A DNA stretch of 64,000 nt, taken from assembly GCA_964449075.1 (NCBI GenBank), contig CAYVBJ010000013.1:14558-78557 (forward strand), given 5' to 3'. Origin of the DNA: CAYVBJ01 sp964449075 (lineage in GTDB: Bacteria; Bacteroidota; Rhodothermia; Balneolales; Balneolaceae). The notes beneath the pieces are model-generated. The model saw only the letters and a program-made list of their open reading frames with translations, was not told the origin of the DNA and did no database searches. This document shows positions 25,293 through 34,117 of this stretch, in pieces. Both the position numbers and the translations under genes were made by a program. How positions within the stretch are numbered: the stretch's first letter is position 1; every line of letters starts with the position of its first letter.

Positions 25293-26186
25293 ATCAAGCA
25301 TTCCCTTGTTTTTGGATTTGTCTTTATAGACGAGAAGCGGGACTCCAAAGCCATAGTTAACAATTTTGTCTGACAAATCTTCGTGAAGGAATGAAGCCAT
25401 AGTCCGCTTGCTTTTGGAACCGACAACAATCAGGTCTGCCTGGACCTGGATTGACTGATCATAGATTTTATTCTGGATTCTATCCTGTTTATTCAGGGTA
25501 AATACTACTTCTGTATCCTCAGTAAATCCTTTCTCTTTTTTGAATTCATCATACTTTTCTTTCAGCTGCTTACTCATCTTTTCTTCAAATTCATTTGATG
25601 GTAAAAAAGGAAAAAATTGTGCCGGGTAATCGTATACATGCTGTAAAAGTACATTTGCATCCGTTCTGTTTGCCAAATCTTCAGAAAAACGAATAGCGGC
25701 TGCCGAGTGATCATTGAAATTGAAAGGTGTTAAAATCTGGTGAAGCTGATATCGGGAGGATTCAGGAACAAACAGAACCGAACCGGGAACGTAACGCACA
25801 ATTTTTTTTGAAAGAATTCCTTCGCCCTTAAATTTCTCTTTCTTACCCAAAACAAGCAGGTCCGGGTTTTGTTTTTTTATCTGCTTGATAATTGCATTGG
25901 TCGGATCACCCTCATCGAGTACAAGTTGAGTAGATTCAAAATTCTTAAATGCTGAAGATATCTTCTCTTCCAGTTCTTGTTTGATAACAGAACTCAAGTC
26001 TTCCGGATCTTCAATTTCCGGAAACAGTTCCTGCATCTCTTTCGAAATATTCGCAGATTCAAGAATATGCATAAACGTAATTTTTTCCGGGTTTAGCTTT
26101 GAAGCCAGGAAACTTGTATAACCCAACAGTAAATCGTCCATATTAGTAAGATCAAGACTAACCAGCCAGCTTTTAGATGTTTCCAT
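25275..26186 (-). CDS. Tandem universal stress protein (UspA family)
   Basis: 303-residue cytosolic protein made of two Usp domains (about residues 5-140 and 150-295). Nucleotide-binding signatures are LVLGKKEKFKGEGILSKKI in the first half and VVGSKSKRTMASFLHEDLSDKI in the second; both are degenerate versions of G-x2-G-x9-G(S/T). It starts 1 bp after the stop of the BCCT transporter gene, so the two are translationally linked. Usp proteins are known to sit next to osmolyte transporters and may adjust their activity; here that is inference. Confidence 0.88.
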   Translation of the reverse strand: METSKSWLVSLDLTNMDDLLLGYTSFLASKLNPEKITFMHILESANISKEMQELFPEIEDPEDLSSVIKQELEEKISSAFKNFESTQLVLDEGDPTNAIIKQIKKQNPDLLVLGKKEKFKGEGILSKKIVRYVPGSVLFVPESSRYQLHQILTPFNFNDHSAAAIRFSEDLANRTDANVLLQHVYDYPAQFFPFLPSNEFEEKMSKQLKEKYDEFKKEKGFTEDTEVVFTLNKQDRIQNKIYDQSIQVQADLIVVGSKSKRTMASFLHEDLSDKIVNYGFGVPLLVYKDKSKNKGMLDSLLGS

Positions 26187-26187
26187 T

Positions 26188-27828
26188 TTACTTTTCAGTT
26201 TGAGATTCTTCTTTGGATTTCCTTCTTTTTTCGATGAGATGTACCACCGTATCGCGGTACGATTCGCGTTCGGCCTCTTTTTCCATTCTCAGTTTTTTTG
26301 CATGCTCTTCATTTAACCCGGTATAGAGGCTATAGCACATAATCAGCAGTATAAGTGCGAAAGGCAAACCTGACGTAATCGCAGCTGTCTGAAGAGCACC
26401 CAATCCTCCGCCTATCAGTAAAACAGCGGCGACAATTCCCTCGGTTTGTGCCCAGAAAATACGCTGACCTACCGGTGCGTCGAGCTTTCCTCCGCTCGTC
26501 AATCCGTCGATGACCAGAGACCCTGAATCAGATGATGTTACAAAAAAGCTGATGACAAGCACAATCGCGATCATGGAGGTTATGGAAACAAGTGGAAATT
26601 GCTCCAGCAGCACATACAGTGCTGTTGCAACGTTTTCCTGAACGGCAGCCCCGATCGTGCCAATTCCTTCCAGTTCAAGGCTGATTGCCGTTCCGCCAAA
26701 AGCAGATAACCATAAAAATGTAATGATACTCGGCACAATCAGTACTCCCAGTACAAACTCTTTTACTGTTCTTCCTTTTGATATTCTTGCTATAAACATA
26801 CCAACATAAGGTGACCAGGAGATCCACCATGCCCAGTAGAATACTGTCCAGCTGTTCTGCCAGTCGGTGCCCTGGTAGCTCTCTGTCCAAAAACTGTAAT
26901 TGGGAATATTGGTGATATAGTGGCCAACATTCTGTACAAATGAGTCAAAAATATAGATCGTTGGACCCACAAAGATCATGAATATCAGAAATATAGCGGC
27001 AACACGAACATTAAATTCACTCAGTACTCTAACGCCTTTATCGAGGCCAAGTACAACCGAAACTGTTGCAATCATCGTAATTCCGAGAATCAATCCAACC
27101 TGCATCCAGACGGTATCGGGTGTTCCAAACAGGTAGTTAAGACCTGCACTAACCTGTGCCACACCGAGTCCGAGTGAAGTTGCAAGTCCGAAAAGTGTTG
27201 CAAGTACGGCAAGAATATCGATCAAATCACCAATCCATCCATTAATTCGATCACCAAGAAGCGGGTAGAAAACAGAACGAAAAGAGAGCGGCAGCTTTCG
27301 GTTGAAAGCAAAAAAGGCAAGTGCTAAACCAACAACGGCATAAATGGCCCATGCATGAAATCCCCAGTGAAGAAATGTAAGTCCCATTGCTTCTCTTGCC
27401 GCTTCAACAGTACCACCTTCTCCCATAGGAGGCCCGGTAAAATGGAAGACGGGTTCGGCAACACTCCAGAACATGATTCCAATTCCCATTCCGGCGCTGA
27501 AGAGCATGGCAAACCACGCAAGGTTACTGAATTCAGGTTTTGCATCGTTACCACCAAGCCGTATCGAACCAACTTTACTAAAAGCGATAAAGAGAGAGAA
27601 CACCAAAAATATATTTACGGAAAGAACAAAGAACCAGCCTCCCATATTGGAAATGGTAGCTTGAGCAGCCGAAAACATGGCATCCGCCTGATCGCCCAGT
27701 GCCAGGGTTGTAACTATCATGATTATGATCAAAATAGAAGCCGGCCAGAATACAGGTTTATGGATATCAAAATATCGATTGATACCTGTGCGGGGCTTTG
27801 TTTCTTCATCTACATTTCGAAGTGCCAT
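26188..27828 (-). CDS. BCCT-family compatible-solute transporter
   Basis: Inner-membrane secondary transporter of 546 residues with about 12 membrane helices, importing betaine, choline or related solutes with Na+ or H+. Family motifs include GMGIGIMFWSVAEPVFHF and WTVFYWAWWISWSPYVGMFIARISKGRT. The tryptophan-rich segment on helix 8 is intact. The substrate cannot be set from sequence; the short C-terminus (about 50 charged residues) could be the osmosensing tail. It sits between an outer-membrane porin-like gene and a tandem Usp gene, a complete uptake module across both membranes. Confidence 0.93.
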   Translation of the reverse strand: MALRNVDEETKPRTGINRYFDIHKPVFWPASILIIIMIVTTLALGDQADAMFSAAQATISNMGGWFFVLSVNIFLVFSLFIAFSKVGSIRLGGNDAKPEFSNLAWFAMLFSAGMGIGIMFWSVAEPVFHFTGPPMGEGGTVEAAREAMGLTFLHWGFHAWAIYAVVGLALAFFAFNRKLPLSFRSVFYPLLGDRINGWIGDLIDILAVLATLFGLATSLGLGVAQVSAGLNYLFGTPDTVWMQVGLILGITMIATVSVVLGLDKGVRVLSEFNVRVAAIFLIFMIFVGPTIYIFDSFVQNVGHYITNIPNYSFWTESYQGTDWQNSWTVFYWAWWISWSPYVGMFIARISKGRTVKEFVLGVLIVPSIITFLWLSAFGGTAISLELEGIGTIGAAVQENVATALYVLLEQFPLVSITSMIAIVLVISFFVTSSDSGSLVIDGLTSGGKLDAPVGQRIFWAQTEGIVAAVLLIGGGLGALQTAAITSGLPFALILLIMCYSLYTGLNEEHAKKLRMEKEAERESYRDTVVHLIEKRRKSKEESQTEK

Positions 27829-27862
27829 AAAAAGCAGTTTGTTAAGTTTATTAATTTAGATT

Positions 27863-29062
27863 TTAAAAGTAATAACCAATATTGATATTAAATCTGCTGT
27901 TAAAGCGAGGGTCTTCTACTCCCTCATCCATGCCCACTCCAAAATCACTTGTGAGCCAGGGATGGTTCAGGCCTGATGCAAGATCAAAATAGATGAACAT
28001 ATTGCCTACTGTTGCAAGCATACCCAGTACATTTTGATGTGACTCGTTAAATGAAGAATTGGCTTTATCCATGAAGGTATAATCATCATAGAAGGTTAAA
28101 TTTGATACCGGGCCAAAGTCAACATCCCAGGAGTAAGCAATCCCTAAAGAGTACATGGCAGCTTCAGATGCAATATCATAAGGAATTCCGTACGCACCAA
28201 CATTTATGAGTTCAGCGCTGCTTCCATCATCATTCAGTGCATTAAAATTATAGTACGTAAACTGGCCTAAAATATTCCAGTTCCCATAATTGCCGTCTAA
28301 ATGGAATGCCAGTGCAGAACGGTCGCTGAAGTCATCAAGCACTGAATTATAGATTCCGCCATACATCACGGAGCCCCCGATTTCAGTACTCCCGTTTCCG
28401 TGGGTCAGCAATCTTGAATAGCGGATATTTCCCTGTTGCTTTTCCTGGTTTGAAAATCCTTCAGTCGGAATCATGTCATACGAGTACCTTCCGGATCCGC
28501 CAATGCCAAAAGAAGCTTCGCCATTTGCAGGACCGGACGGCTCCGGCTGGATAAAATAGGCGACCATCAAATCCCATTTTTTTTCTTTATGGATCACCTT
28601 TATACCCATATCGTGATCATCTTCAAGACCTACATAATAGGGACCCTGGAACCACCAGTTGTGAGAGTTGTATTGCAGGTTACCGAATGGTACCTGGGTA
28701 ACTCCGAGCTGAACAGTGGTTTTATCGGTTATACCGTGTTCAAACCAGCCCTGTTTAATAAAATGTGTATTAAAAGTAGGGTAAAACCGGTATTCGAAAT
28801 TGATACCCACTCCGGAATGCTCAGCGAGGATATTGATTCTCCAGGTGTCAAATGTGAACTGGGTTGAATTTGGATCTGTACCTCCCTCAAAATCGCGGTG
28901 AAGCAGATTAAAGCGAAGTGCACCCCCCACTTTCAGAAAATCTTCACTCTCGTCTTCATCTGACTGGGCATAAGCATTTGAAGCACCTGTAAACAGCAAG
29001 ATTGAAGAGACGGCTACAAATATAGTAAAAGAATAAATGAATATTTTTAGCAATTTTTTCAT
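27863..29062 (-). CDS. Outer-membrane beta-barrel porin-like protein
   Basis: 399-residue protein with a signal peptide (about residues 1-33), alternating amphipathic strands throughout, aromatic girdle residues and a C-terminal Phe (FNINIGYYF), the usual BamA recognition signature. The start KVGGALRFNLLHRDFEG resembles bacterial porin-like proteins. It precedes the BCCT gene by 34 bp. It probably provides outer-membrane passage for the same solute, but the substrate is unproven. Confidence 0.75.
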   Translation of the reverse strand: MKKLLKIFIYSFTIFVAVSSILLFTGASNAYAQSDEDESEDFLKVGGALRFNLLHRDFEGGTDPNSTQFTFDTWRINILAEHSGVGINFEYRFYPTFNTHFIKQGWFEHGITDKTTVQLGVTQVPFGNLQYNSHNWWFQGPYYVGLEDDHDMGIKVIHKEKKWDLMVAYFIQPEPSGPANGEASFGIGGSGRYSYDMIPTEGFSNQEKQQGNIRYSRLLTHGNGSTEIGGSVMYGGIYNSVLDDFSDRSALAFHLDGNYGNWNILGQFTYYNFNALNDDGSSAELINVGAYGIPYDIASEAAMYSLGIAYSWDVDFGPVSNLTFYDDYTFMDKANSSFNESHQNVLGMLATVGNMFIYFDLASGLNHPWLTSDFGVGMDEGVEDPRFNSRFNINIGYYF

Positions 29063-29338
29063 AAAAAAATCCCTGAAATTTTAGCAGGTTAGTAAATTGA
29101 GAATTTTAAGATTACATCTAAAATAGTAAACTTTTTTTCATCACGAAAATATATCTCATATAATATAAGAACATATTGCAAAAATTTATACTTTTACAAA
29201 CGATTTCTCTCTTTTCTTATAAAAGAAAGATGAGCAGAGCAGTTTATGCATCTACATGGCAGAAAGCTGTTTAAGCAGATTTGAATTAGCTTTAATTTTA
29301 TTATATTCATCCGAAATCAAACTTTACGTAACAAAAAA

Positions 29339-30625
29339 ATGAAATTGAAAATATTCTTAATACTGACAGGTCTGCTTCTCTTTAATTTTTCTGAAGTTTA
29401 TTCTCAGCGTACAATTTTACATGCCGGAAAGTTATTTGATGGCAGATCTGATGATATCATGTATGAAATGAGTATTATCATTGAGGAGGGAAGGATTCTG
29501 AAGGTCAGTGACGGATATGAGCAGCCGGATCCGGAAGACACTGTAATCGATTTGAAGAATAAAACTGTAATGCCGGGCCTTATTGATTTGCATGTTCACC
29601 TGGAGGGTGAGACAAGTCCCACAAGATATATGGATGCATTTACTCTCAATGATGCAGATAAAGCTTATCGGTCAACACTCTACGCAAAACGAACACTGTT
29701 GGCCGGATTCACCACTGTTCGTGAACTTGGGGGTACAGGGGTGAATATATCTTTGAGAAATGCAATCAACGAAGGTTTTGTCGATGGCCCGAGAATTATA
29801 ACTGTAGGAAAATCGATTGCCACTACCGGTGGTCATGCAGACCCCACCAATGGCTGGAAGCATGATTTAATGGGTGATCCGGGCCCGTCTCTGGGTGTTG
29901 CAAATGGTGTAGATGAGGCCAGAAAAGCGGTCCGCCAGAGATATAAAAATGGAGCTGATCATATAAAAATAACAGCTACCGGTGGTGTTTTAAGTGTGGC
30001 AAAATCGGGTGACGCTCCCCAGTTTTTTGATGATGAATTGAAAGCAATCGTGGAAACAGCACGCGATTACGGGATGCACGTTGCAGCTCATGCACATGGA
30101 GCAGAAGGAATGAAACGCGCTGTTGAAGCCGGCGTGCTTACCATCGAACACGGCACCAAAATGACAACCGAAGTGATGGATTTAATGATCGAAAAAGGAG
30201 CGTACTATGTACCAACGATCACGGCTGGAAAATGGGTTGCCGAAAAAGCTAAAGAGGATGGCTATTACCCGGCACTTGTGGTGCCCAAAGCACTGGAAAT
30301 TGGCCCGATGATACAGAATACTTTTGCGGAGGCATACAGCCGCGGTGTGAAAATTGCCTTTGGAACTGATGCAGGTGTATTTCCTCATGGTTTAAACGGA
30401 CAAGAGTTTGCATATATGGCGGAAGCAGGAATGCCTGTTCTTGAATCGATCAAAAGTGCCACCATTATTGCAGCTGAGGTTCTTGGTCTTCAGGACGAAA
30501 TTGGAAGTATAGAGGCCGGAAAAGAGGCTGATATTATAGCTGTTGATCAGAATCCTGTTGAAAATATTGAGACGATGACCAGGGTATCCTTTGTGATGAA
30601 AGGCGGCAAGGTTTACAAACAGTAA
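29339..30625 (+). CDS. Secreted metal-dependent amidohydrolase (imidazolonepropionase/prolidase-like)
   Basis: 428-residue amidohydrolase-superfamily enzyme with a signal peptide (about residues 1-22). Metal ligands: His85 and His87 in DLHVHLEG, the lysine expected to be carboxylated in HIKITATGG, histidines in AAHAHG and IEHGT, and Asp in FGTDAG. The sequence belongs to the group containing Sgx9260-type Xaa-Arg/Xaa-Pro dipeptidases. A periplasmic dipeptidase role is likely, exact substrate unknown. Monocistronic, ending at a strong bidirectional terminator. Confidence 0.87.
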   Translation: MKLKIFLILTGLLLFNFSEVYSQRTILHAGKLFDGRSDDIMYEMSIIIEEGRILKVSDGYEQPDPEDTVIDLKNKTVMPGLIDLHVHLEGETSPTRYMDAFTLNDADKAYRSTLYAKRTLLAGFTTVRELGGTGVNISLRNAINEGFVDGPRIITVGKSIATTGGHADPTNGWKHDLMGDPGPSLGVANGVDEARKAVRQRYKNGADHIKITATGGVLSVAKSGDAPQFFDDELKAIVETARDYGMHVAAHAHGAEGMKRAVEAGVLTIEHGTKMTTEVMDLMIEKGAYYVPTITAGKWVAEKAKEDGYYPALVVPKALEIGPMIQNTFAEAYSRGVKIAFGTDAGVFPHGLNGQEFAYMAEAGMPVLESIKSATIIAAEVLGLQDEIGSIEAGKEADIIAVDQNPVENIETMTRVSFVMKGGKVYKQ

Positions 30626-30648
30626 AAATTTTGAAACGAATCTCACAA

Positions 30649-30682
30649 AAAAAGCCGGATAAGTAATTTACCCGGCTTTTTT
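30649..30682. terminator. Bidirectional terminator between amidohydrolase and OMP genes
   Basis: Stem AAAAAAGCCGG / CCGGCTTTTTT between convergent genes; T-rich on both strands. Confidence 0.9.
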
Positions 30683-30701
30683 ATCAATCGAGGTAATTAC
30701 T

Positions 30702-31436
30702 TTAGAAGTTCAGAACCATGCTGAATTCAAAATCTGTATTATAGGTTTTGCTGGTTTGATTATACTTCATAATCAATGCCGGAACTGCAGTTAGCGTTGT
30801 GTTGCCGGAAATATGTATTGATGTATCAAATCCAACTTTAGGACCGAACTGAAATCCGTTAAAAGCCTGTGTCGGGTTCGTTGAAGTATGAGAAGTTGTT
30901 GGCAACTGGTAGTCTCCATAACCCATATATGTACCGATATTGGGTCTGACCGTTATATTTTCAGCTGCTTCCATCTCGTAATAAACAGAAGAGAGAGCAA
31001 CAGCAGAAACTGTACTTGGCGTATCACTTCCGGTGTCGGAGCTGAACAGAAATCCGCGGTAAGCTCTGAGTTCAACTCTGCCGGTAAAAGGTGAATTATT
31101 ACTTAATTTATCAGTATAACCTGCAAGAATACCAATATTCATCATCGAAAAATTAAAACTCTGTTCTGTAAGTGATTTTGACTCATTTGAAAAAAATTCA
31201 GCATGCAGTGCGATATCGAAATTTTCATTAAAACGATATCCCGCCATCGGGCCTATTTTCTGAGTAGACTCTACAATATTGCTTCTGATAAAAAATGAAG
31301 AGAGTACAGGTGAGAAAAAACCTTCATTTTGAGTATAAATAGTTTGTGCTTTTACTCCGGGTGCAGCAGTTAACATAAAACTGCTTAGAACAATAGCTGC
31401 TAATAAATAATGTGAAAATCGAAATGTCCCTTTCAT
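30702..31436 (-). CDS. Putative outer-membrane beta-barrel protein
   Basis: 244 residues with a clear signal peptide (to about residue 30, ending VKAQ). The rest alternates polar and apolar residues in strands, with glycine/aromatic turns, and ends in a C-terminal Phe (SMVLNF). It resembles small eight- to ten-stranded barrels. I do not recognise a specific family or function. Monocistronic, with ~500 bp of apparently non-coding DNA upstream. Confidence 0.65.
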   Translation of the reverse strand: MKGTFRFSHYLLAAIVLSSFMLTAAPGVKAQTIYTQNEGFFSPVLSSFFIRSNIVESTQKIGPMAGYRFNENFDIALHAEFFSNESKSLTEQSFNFSMMNIGILAGYTDKLSNNSPFTGRVELRAYRGFLFSSDTGSDTPSTVSAVALSSVYYEMEAAENITVRPNIGTYMGYGDYQLPTTSHTSTNPTQAFNGFQFGPKVGFDTSIHISGNTTLTAVPALIMKYNQTSKTYNTDFEFSMVLNF

Positions 31437-31935
31437 AATAAATTTCCCAATAAATTAAAACATGTTGAATAAATCCCGGGATCCGTATATGATATTTTTC
31501 TTTTTATTTAAATGATCCCATTCAACAGTTTGTTTAAATGTCTGATTCAATATACCCGTAGCTCTGTCACGTTTCAAAATTAGCAAGATTAGAAAACGCT
31601 AATATTCAGAGTTCATTTGTAACAATTGTTCAGCTGCTTTGTCTCCCCGATTTGTAGATTTGGAATATATGCTGCATTAACTAAAAACCATTCTTATACA
31701 GTGTATAAAGCCACTTTCAGGAAATTTATTCTAATGAGAGTGCTCTTGTTTTTCTGGGATTATTGCACAAGAAACAGGCGATAAACGGAGAAGGGTTGTT
31801 TTCTTAGAGTTTTATTATAAACAGGTTGAATCTGAAAAATTCAGGAAAGCCAGTAGTTCAAAAGGAATCTATTTGTTTATAAAAAGCACACGTAGTCTAT
31901 AATACTTATAAATAATCTCAGAGAGAGATCAATAC
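31437..31935. other. Intergenic region, no gene seen
   Basis: About 500 bp, AT-rich, between the outer-membrane protein start and the MEMO1-like gene end. No ORF, structured RNA or strong palindrome recognised. It should hold the promoter of the outer-membrane protein gene. Confidence 0.4.
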
Positions 31936-33189
31936 TCAATACCCGATAATCCCGTAGGATACCGCACTGTGCCGGTCGCTCTCATCCCACCATTGATAAT
32001 CCAGGATTTTTCCGTTGACTTTCGGAAACGTTTTTAAGAAGGTTAAAATAGGTGGAAATCCGCAAACTCTGAATGGATCGTATCCGGTGCTGATATGTTC
32101 AAGCAGATCTTCTGATCTGTTTTTTGATGCCAGCTCAAGAAAAGCTTTATCAAATACGCTTACGCGGTTTCGCATATTGGAAGCGGGCCTGTCATCTCCG
32201 AATTTCATTCCGATATGGGAAAGGTCTCCGCTGATCAGATAGAAAGTATCAGGATCATCGAGGGATTTAATTAGATCAGAAAAGTTGTTTATATAGTTGT
32301 TAAGAGCGCCGTCTTTTTTGTAGAAAAGTTCTTCGAAGCTCCCTACAAGAATGGGAACAATTTTAAAATCATGGTTCCAAACGTGATTGGCAAAAAGCAG
32401 GTGGAGCTCAATGCTATGTTCTGTGCGATGTGCACGGTCTTTTTCGGTGTATCCTATTGATTCAGAGTTTTTTTTCAGCTGATCCAGGTACTCTTCATCA
32501 ACTTTCAAATTTCCGGCGGCAGATAAATGTGTTTTACGTGACCCAATAAAGGGTTTGTTTTCATATAACCCGGGATAATAACCTGAATAGTGGGAAGTGG
32601 CTAAAATAACCACCCTTTTCGGAGTGAGTGATTTTATAGTGGAAAAAGCTTTAGCATAACTGCTGCCACCGATATCCGTATCTATATGGGGTGCAAACAG
32701 CGCTTTCTGTGGTTTATAAGGTGAAGATGAACTTTCAGAATCAAGTAAACTTCGAACATATTCATACTGTTCTTCTTTCTCCGCAGGATATGAACTGCCG
32801 GCAAGTAAAGGCTGACGAACAGACTGCTTTTCATAATTTTCTTCAACAGATCGAGAATAATTTTTAAATTGATCTGTTTCAAGAAGCATTTCCTGATCCA
32901 GCATCTGTATAAATTTGAGCAGATCTTCCTTTTCAATACTTCCACCCAGCATCTCCCGGATTTGCTCTATACTCAGCCGTCCGTTAATCAGAGAAAGTAC
33001 AGGTTCAACCTGCCTGTTCAGGGCAAATTCCGGGTTTGTATACTTCAGGGCGTCGTAAAAATAAAAGTAAAAATCGCCATTGCTCTGGACAGGTATCATT
33101 TGAATATCCCGCCTGACAGGCGGAACAGGTTTTGTGACTGAATTAAAATAAACAGTATGATCCATAATCAGTTTCTCATCTTTTGGCAT
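31936..33189 (-). CDS. MEMO1-family (AmmeMemoRadiSam B) protein with N-terminal extra domain
   Basis: 417 residues. The C-terminal ~290 residues are a MEMO1-like domain, related to extradiol dioxygenase LigB. Conserved histidines lie in APHIDTDIGG, TSHYSGYYP, EHSIELH and GDLSHIG, and the cysteine in FRVCGFPP. The N-terminal ~120 residues are a small helical region (VEPVLSLINGRLSIEQIREML) resembling PqqD-like or winged-helix segments. AMMECR1 and radical-SAM partners are not adjacent. The ATG at 33189 overlaps the nth stop; an in-frame ATG at 33165 avoids the overlap. Function unknown. Confidence 0.85.
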   Translation of the reverse strand: MPKDEKLIMDHTVYFNSVTKPVPPVRRDIQMIPVQSNGDFYFYFYDALKYTNPEFALNRQVEPVLSLINGRLSIEQIREMLGGSIEKEDLLKFIQMLDQEMLLETDQFKNYSRSVEENYEKQSVRQPLLAGSSYPAEKEEQYEYVRSLLDSESSSSPYKPQKALFAPHIDTDIGGSSYAKAFSTIKSLTPKRVVILATSHYSGYYPGLYENKPFIGSRKTHLSAAGNLKVDEEYLDQLKKNSESIGYTEKDRAHRTEHSIELHLLFANHVWNHDFKIVPILVGSFEELFYKKDGALNNYINNFSDLIKSLDDPDTFYLISGDLSHIGMKFGDDRPASNMRNRVSVFDKAFLELASKNRSEDLLEHISTGYDPFRVCGFPPILTFLKTFPKVNGKILDYQWWDESDRHSAVSYGIIGY

Positions 33190-33860
33190 TTACATTTTTT
33201 GCCATAATTTACACAGAGCGGGTGATCCGGAGGAGAAGATATTCTCGCCTTACAGGCATTACGGCCATGATGGATCAGTAAGTGAGATAGATTTGTCCAG
33301 TGTTCACGGGGAAATAGTGCCATCAGGTCTTTTTCAATTTTTGCAGTATTCTTTTTTTCTCTGGTTAAGCCGAAGCGATTGGATAATCTTTTTACATGAG
33401 TATCAACTACGACTCCTGCATTAATACCATATGCGTTGCCAAGTACTACATTTGCTGTTTTCCGCGCTGCTCCGCGAAGAGATAACAAATCATCCATATT
33501 ATCCGGCACCTTGCCATCAAACTCTTCAACTATTTTCTGAGATGCCTCCTTTAATGCTTTTGCTTTATTCCTGTAAAATCCTGTCGTTCTGATCAGCTCC
33601 TCCAATTCCGGAAGGGGGGCTTCAGACATTGCTTCAGGCGTAGGATATTCCTTAAAAAGTTGCGGAGTAACTTTATTCACTCTTACATCTGTGCACTGGG
33701 CACTAAGAATCGTTGCAATTAAAAGTTCAAACGGGTTACTGTGATTCAGCTCGCACCTCGGATTCGGGTAAAATTCATACAACTGATCCAGGATCTCTCT
33801 GGCTCTCTCTTTTTGTTTTTTTGATTTTCGGGGAAGTGATGGAATGTCGTGCTGATTCAT
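33168..33860 (-). CDS. nth: Endonuclease III-like DNA glycosylase/AP lyase
   Basis: Base-excision-repair glycosylase (230 residues) removing oxidised pyrimidines. Catalytic Lys134 (in ARKTANVVLG) and Asp153 (VVDTHVKR) are present. The HhH hairpin reads LRGAARK where LPGVGRK is usual. The C-terminal cysteines are Cys203, 216, 223 and 225, spaced x12-x6-x1 instead of the standard C-x6-C-x2-C-x5-C of the [4Fe-4S] cluster. So four cysteines remain but in a different arrangement. It overlaps the start of the MEMO1-like gene. Confidence 0.9.
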   Translation of the reverse strand: MNQHDIPSLPRKSKKQKERAREILDQLYEFYPNPRCELNHSNPFELLIATILSAQCTDVRVNKVTPQLFKEYPTPEAMSEAPLPELEELIRTTGFYRNKAKALKEASQKIVEEFDGKVPDNMDDLLSLRGAARKTANVVLGNAYGINAGVVVDTHVKRLSNRFGLTREKKNTAKIEKDLMALFPREHWTNLSHLLIHHGRNACKARISSPPDHPLCVNYGKKCKCQKMRN

Positions 33861-34117
33861 TTCTGATCGTCGGGATAAAAAAATTAAAATGTATTCTCAA
33901 ACATCGCTATAAAGATAACTCAAAGCAAAATTTTCTAAATATCAGTGAGTAATGAAGTATATGCTGATAACGTAATTTTTTATTTTTTACTGTTAACTGT
34001 TTCATGATGCAGTTATAGACTGAAGAAATAATATTTCTATATTATTTACAGAGTCTGGTTCCAATATATAAGCGAATCCTCGATATTTAATGCTTAAAAT
34101 TAATTAACCTGTTTAAA

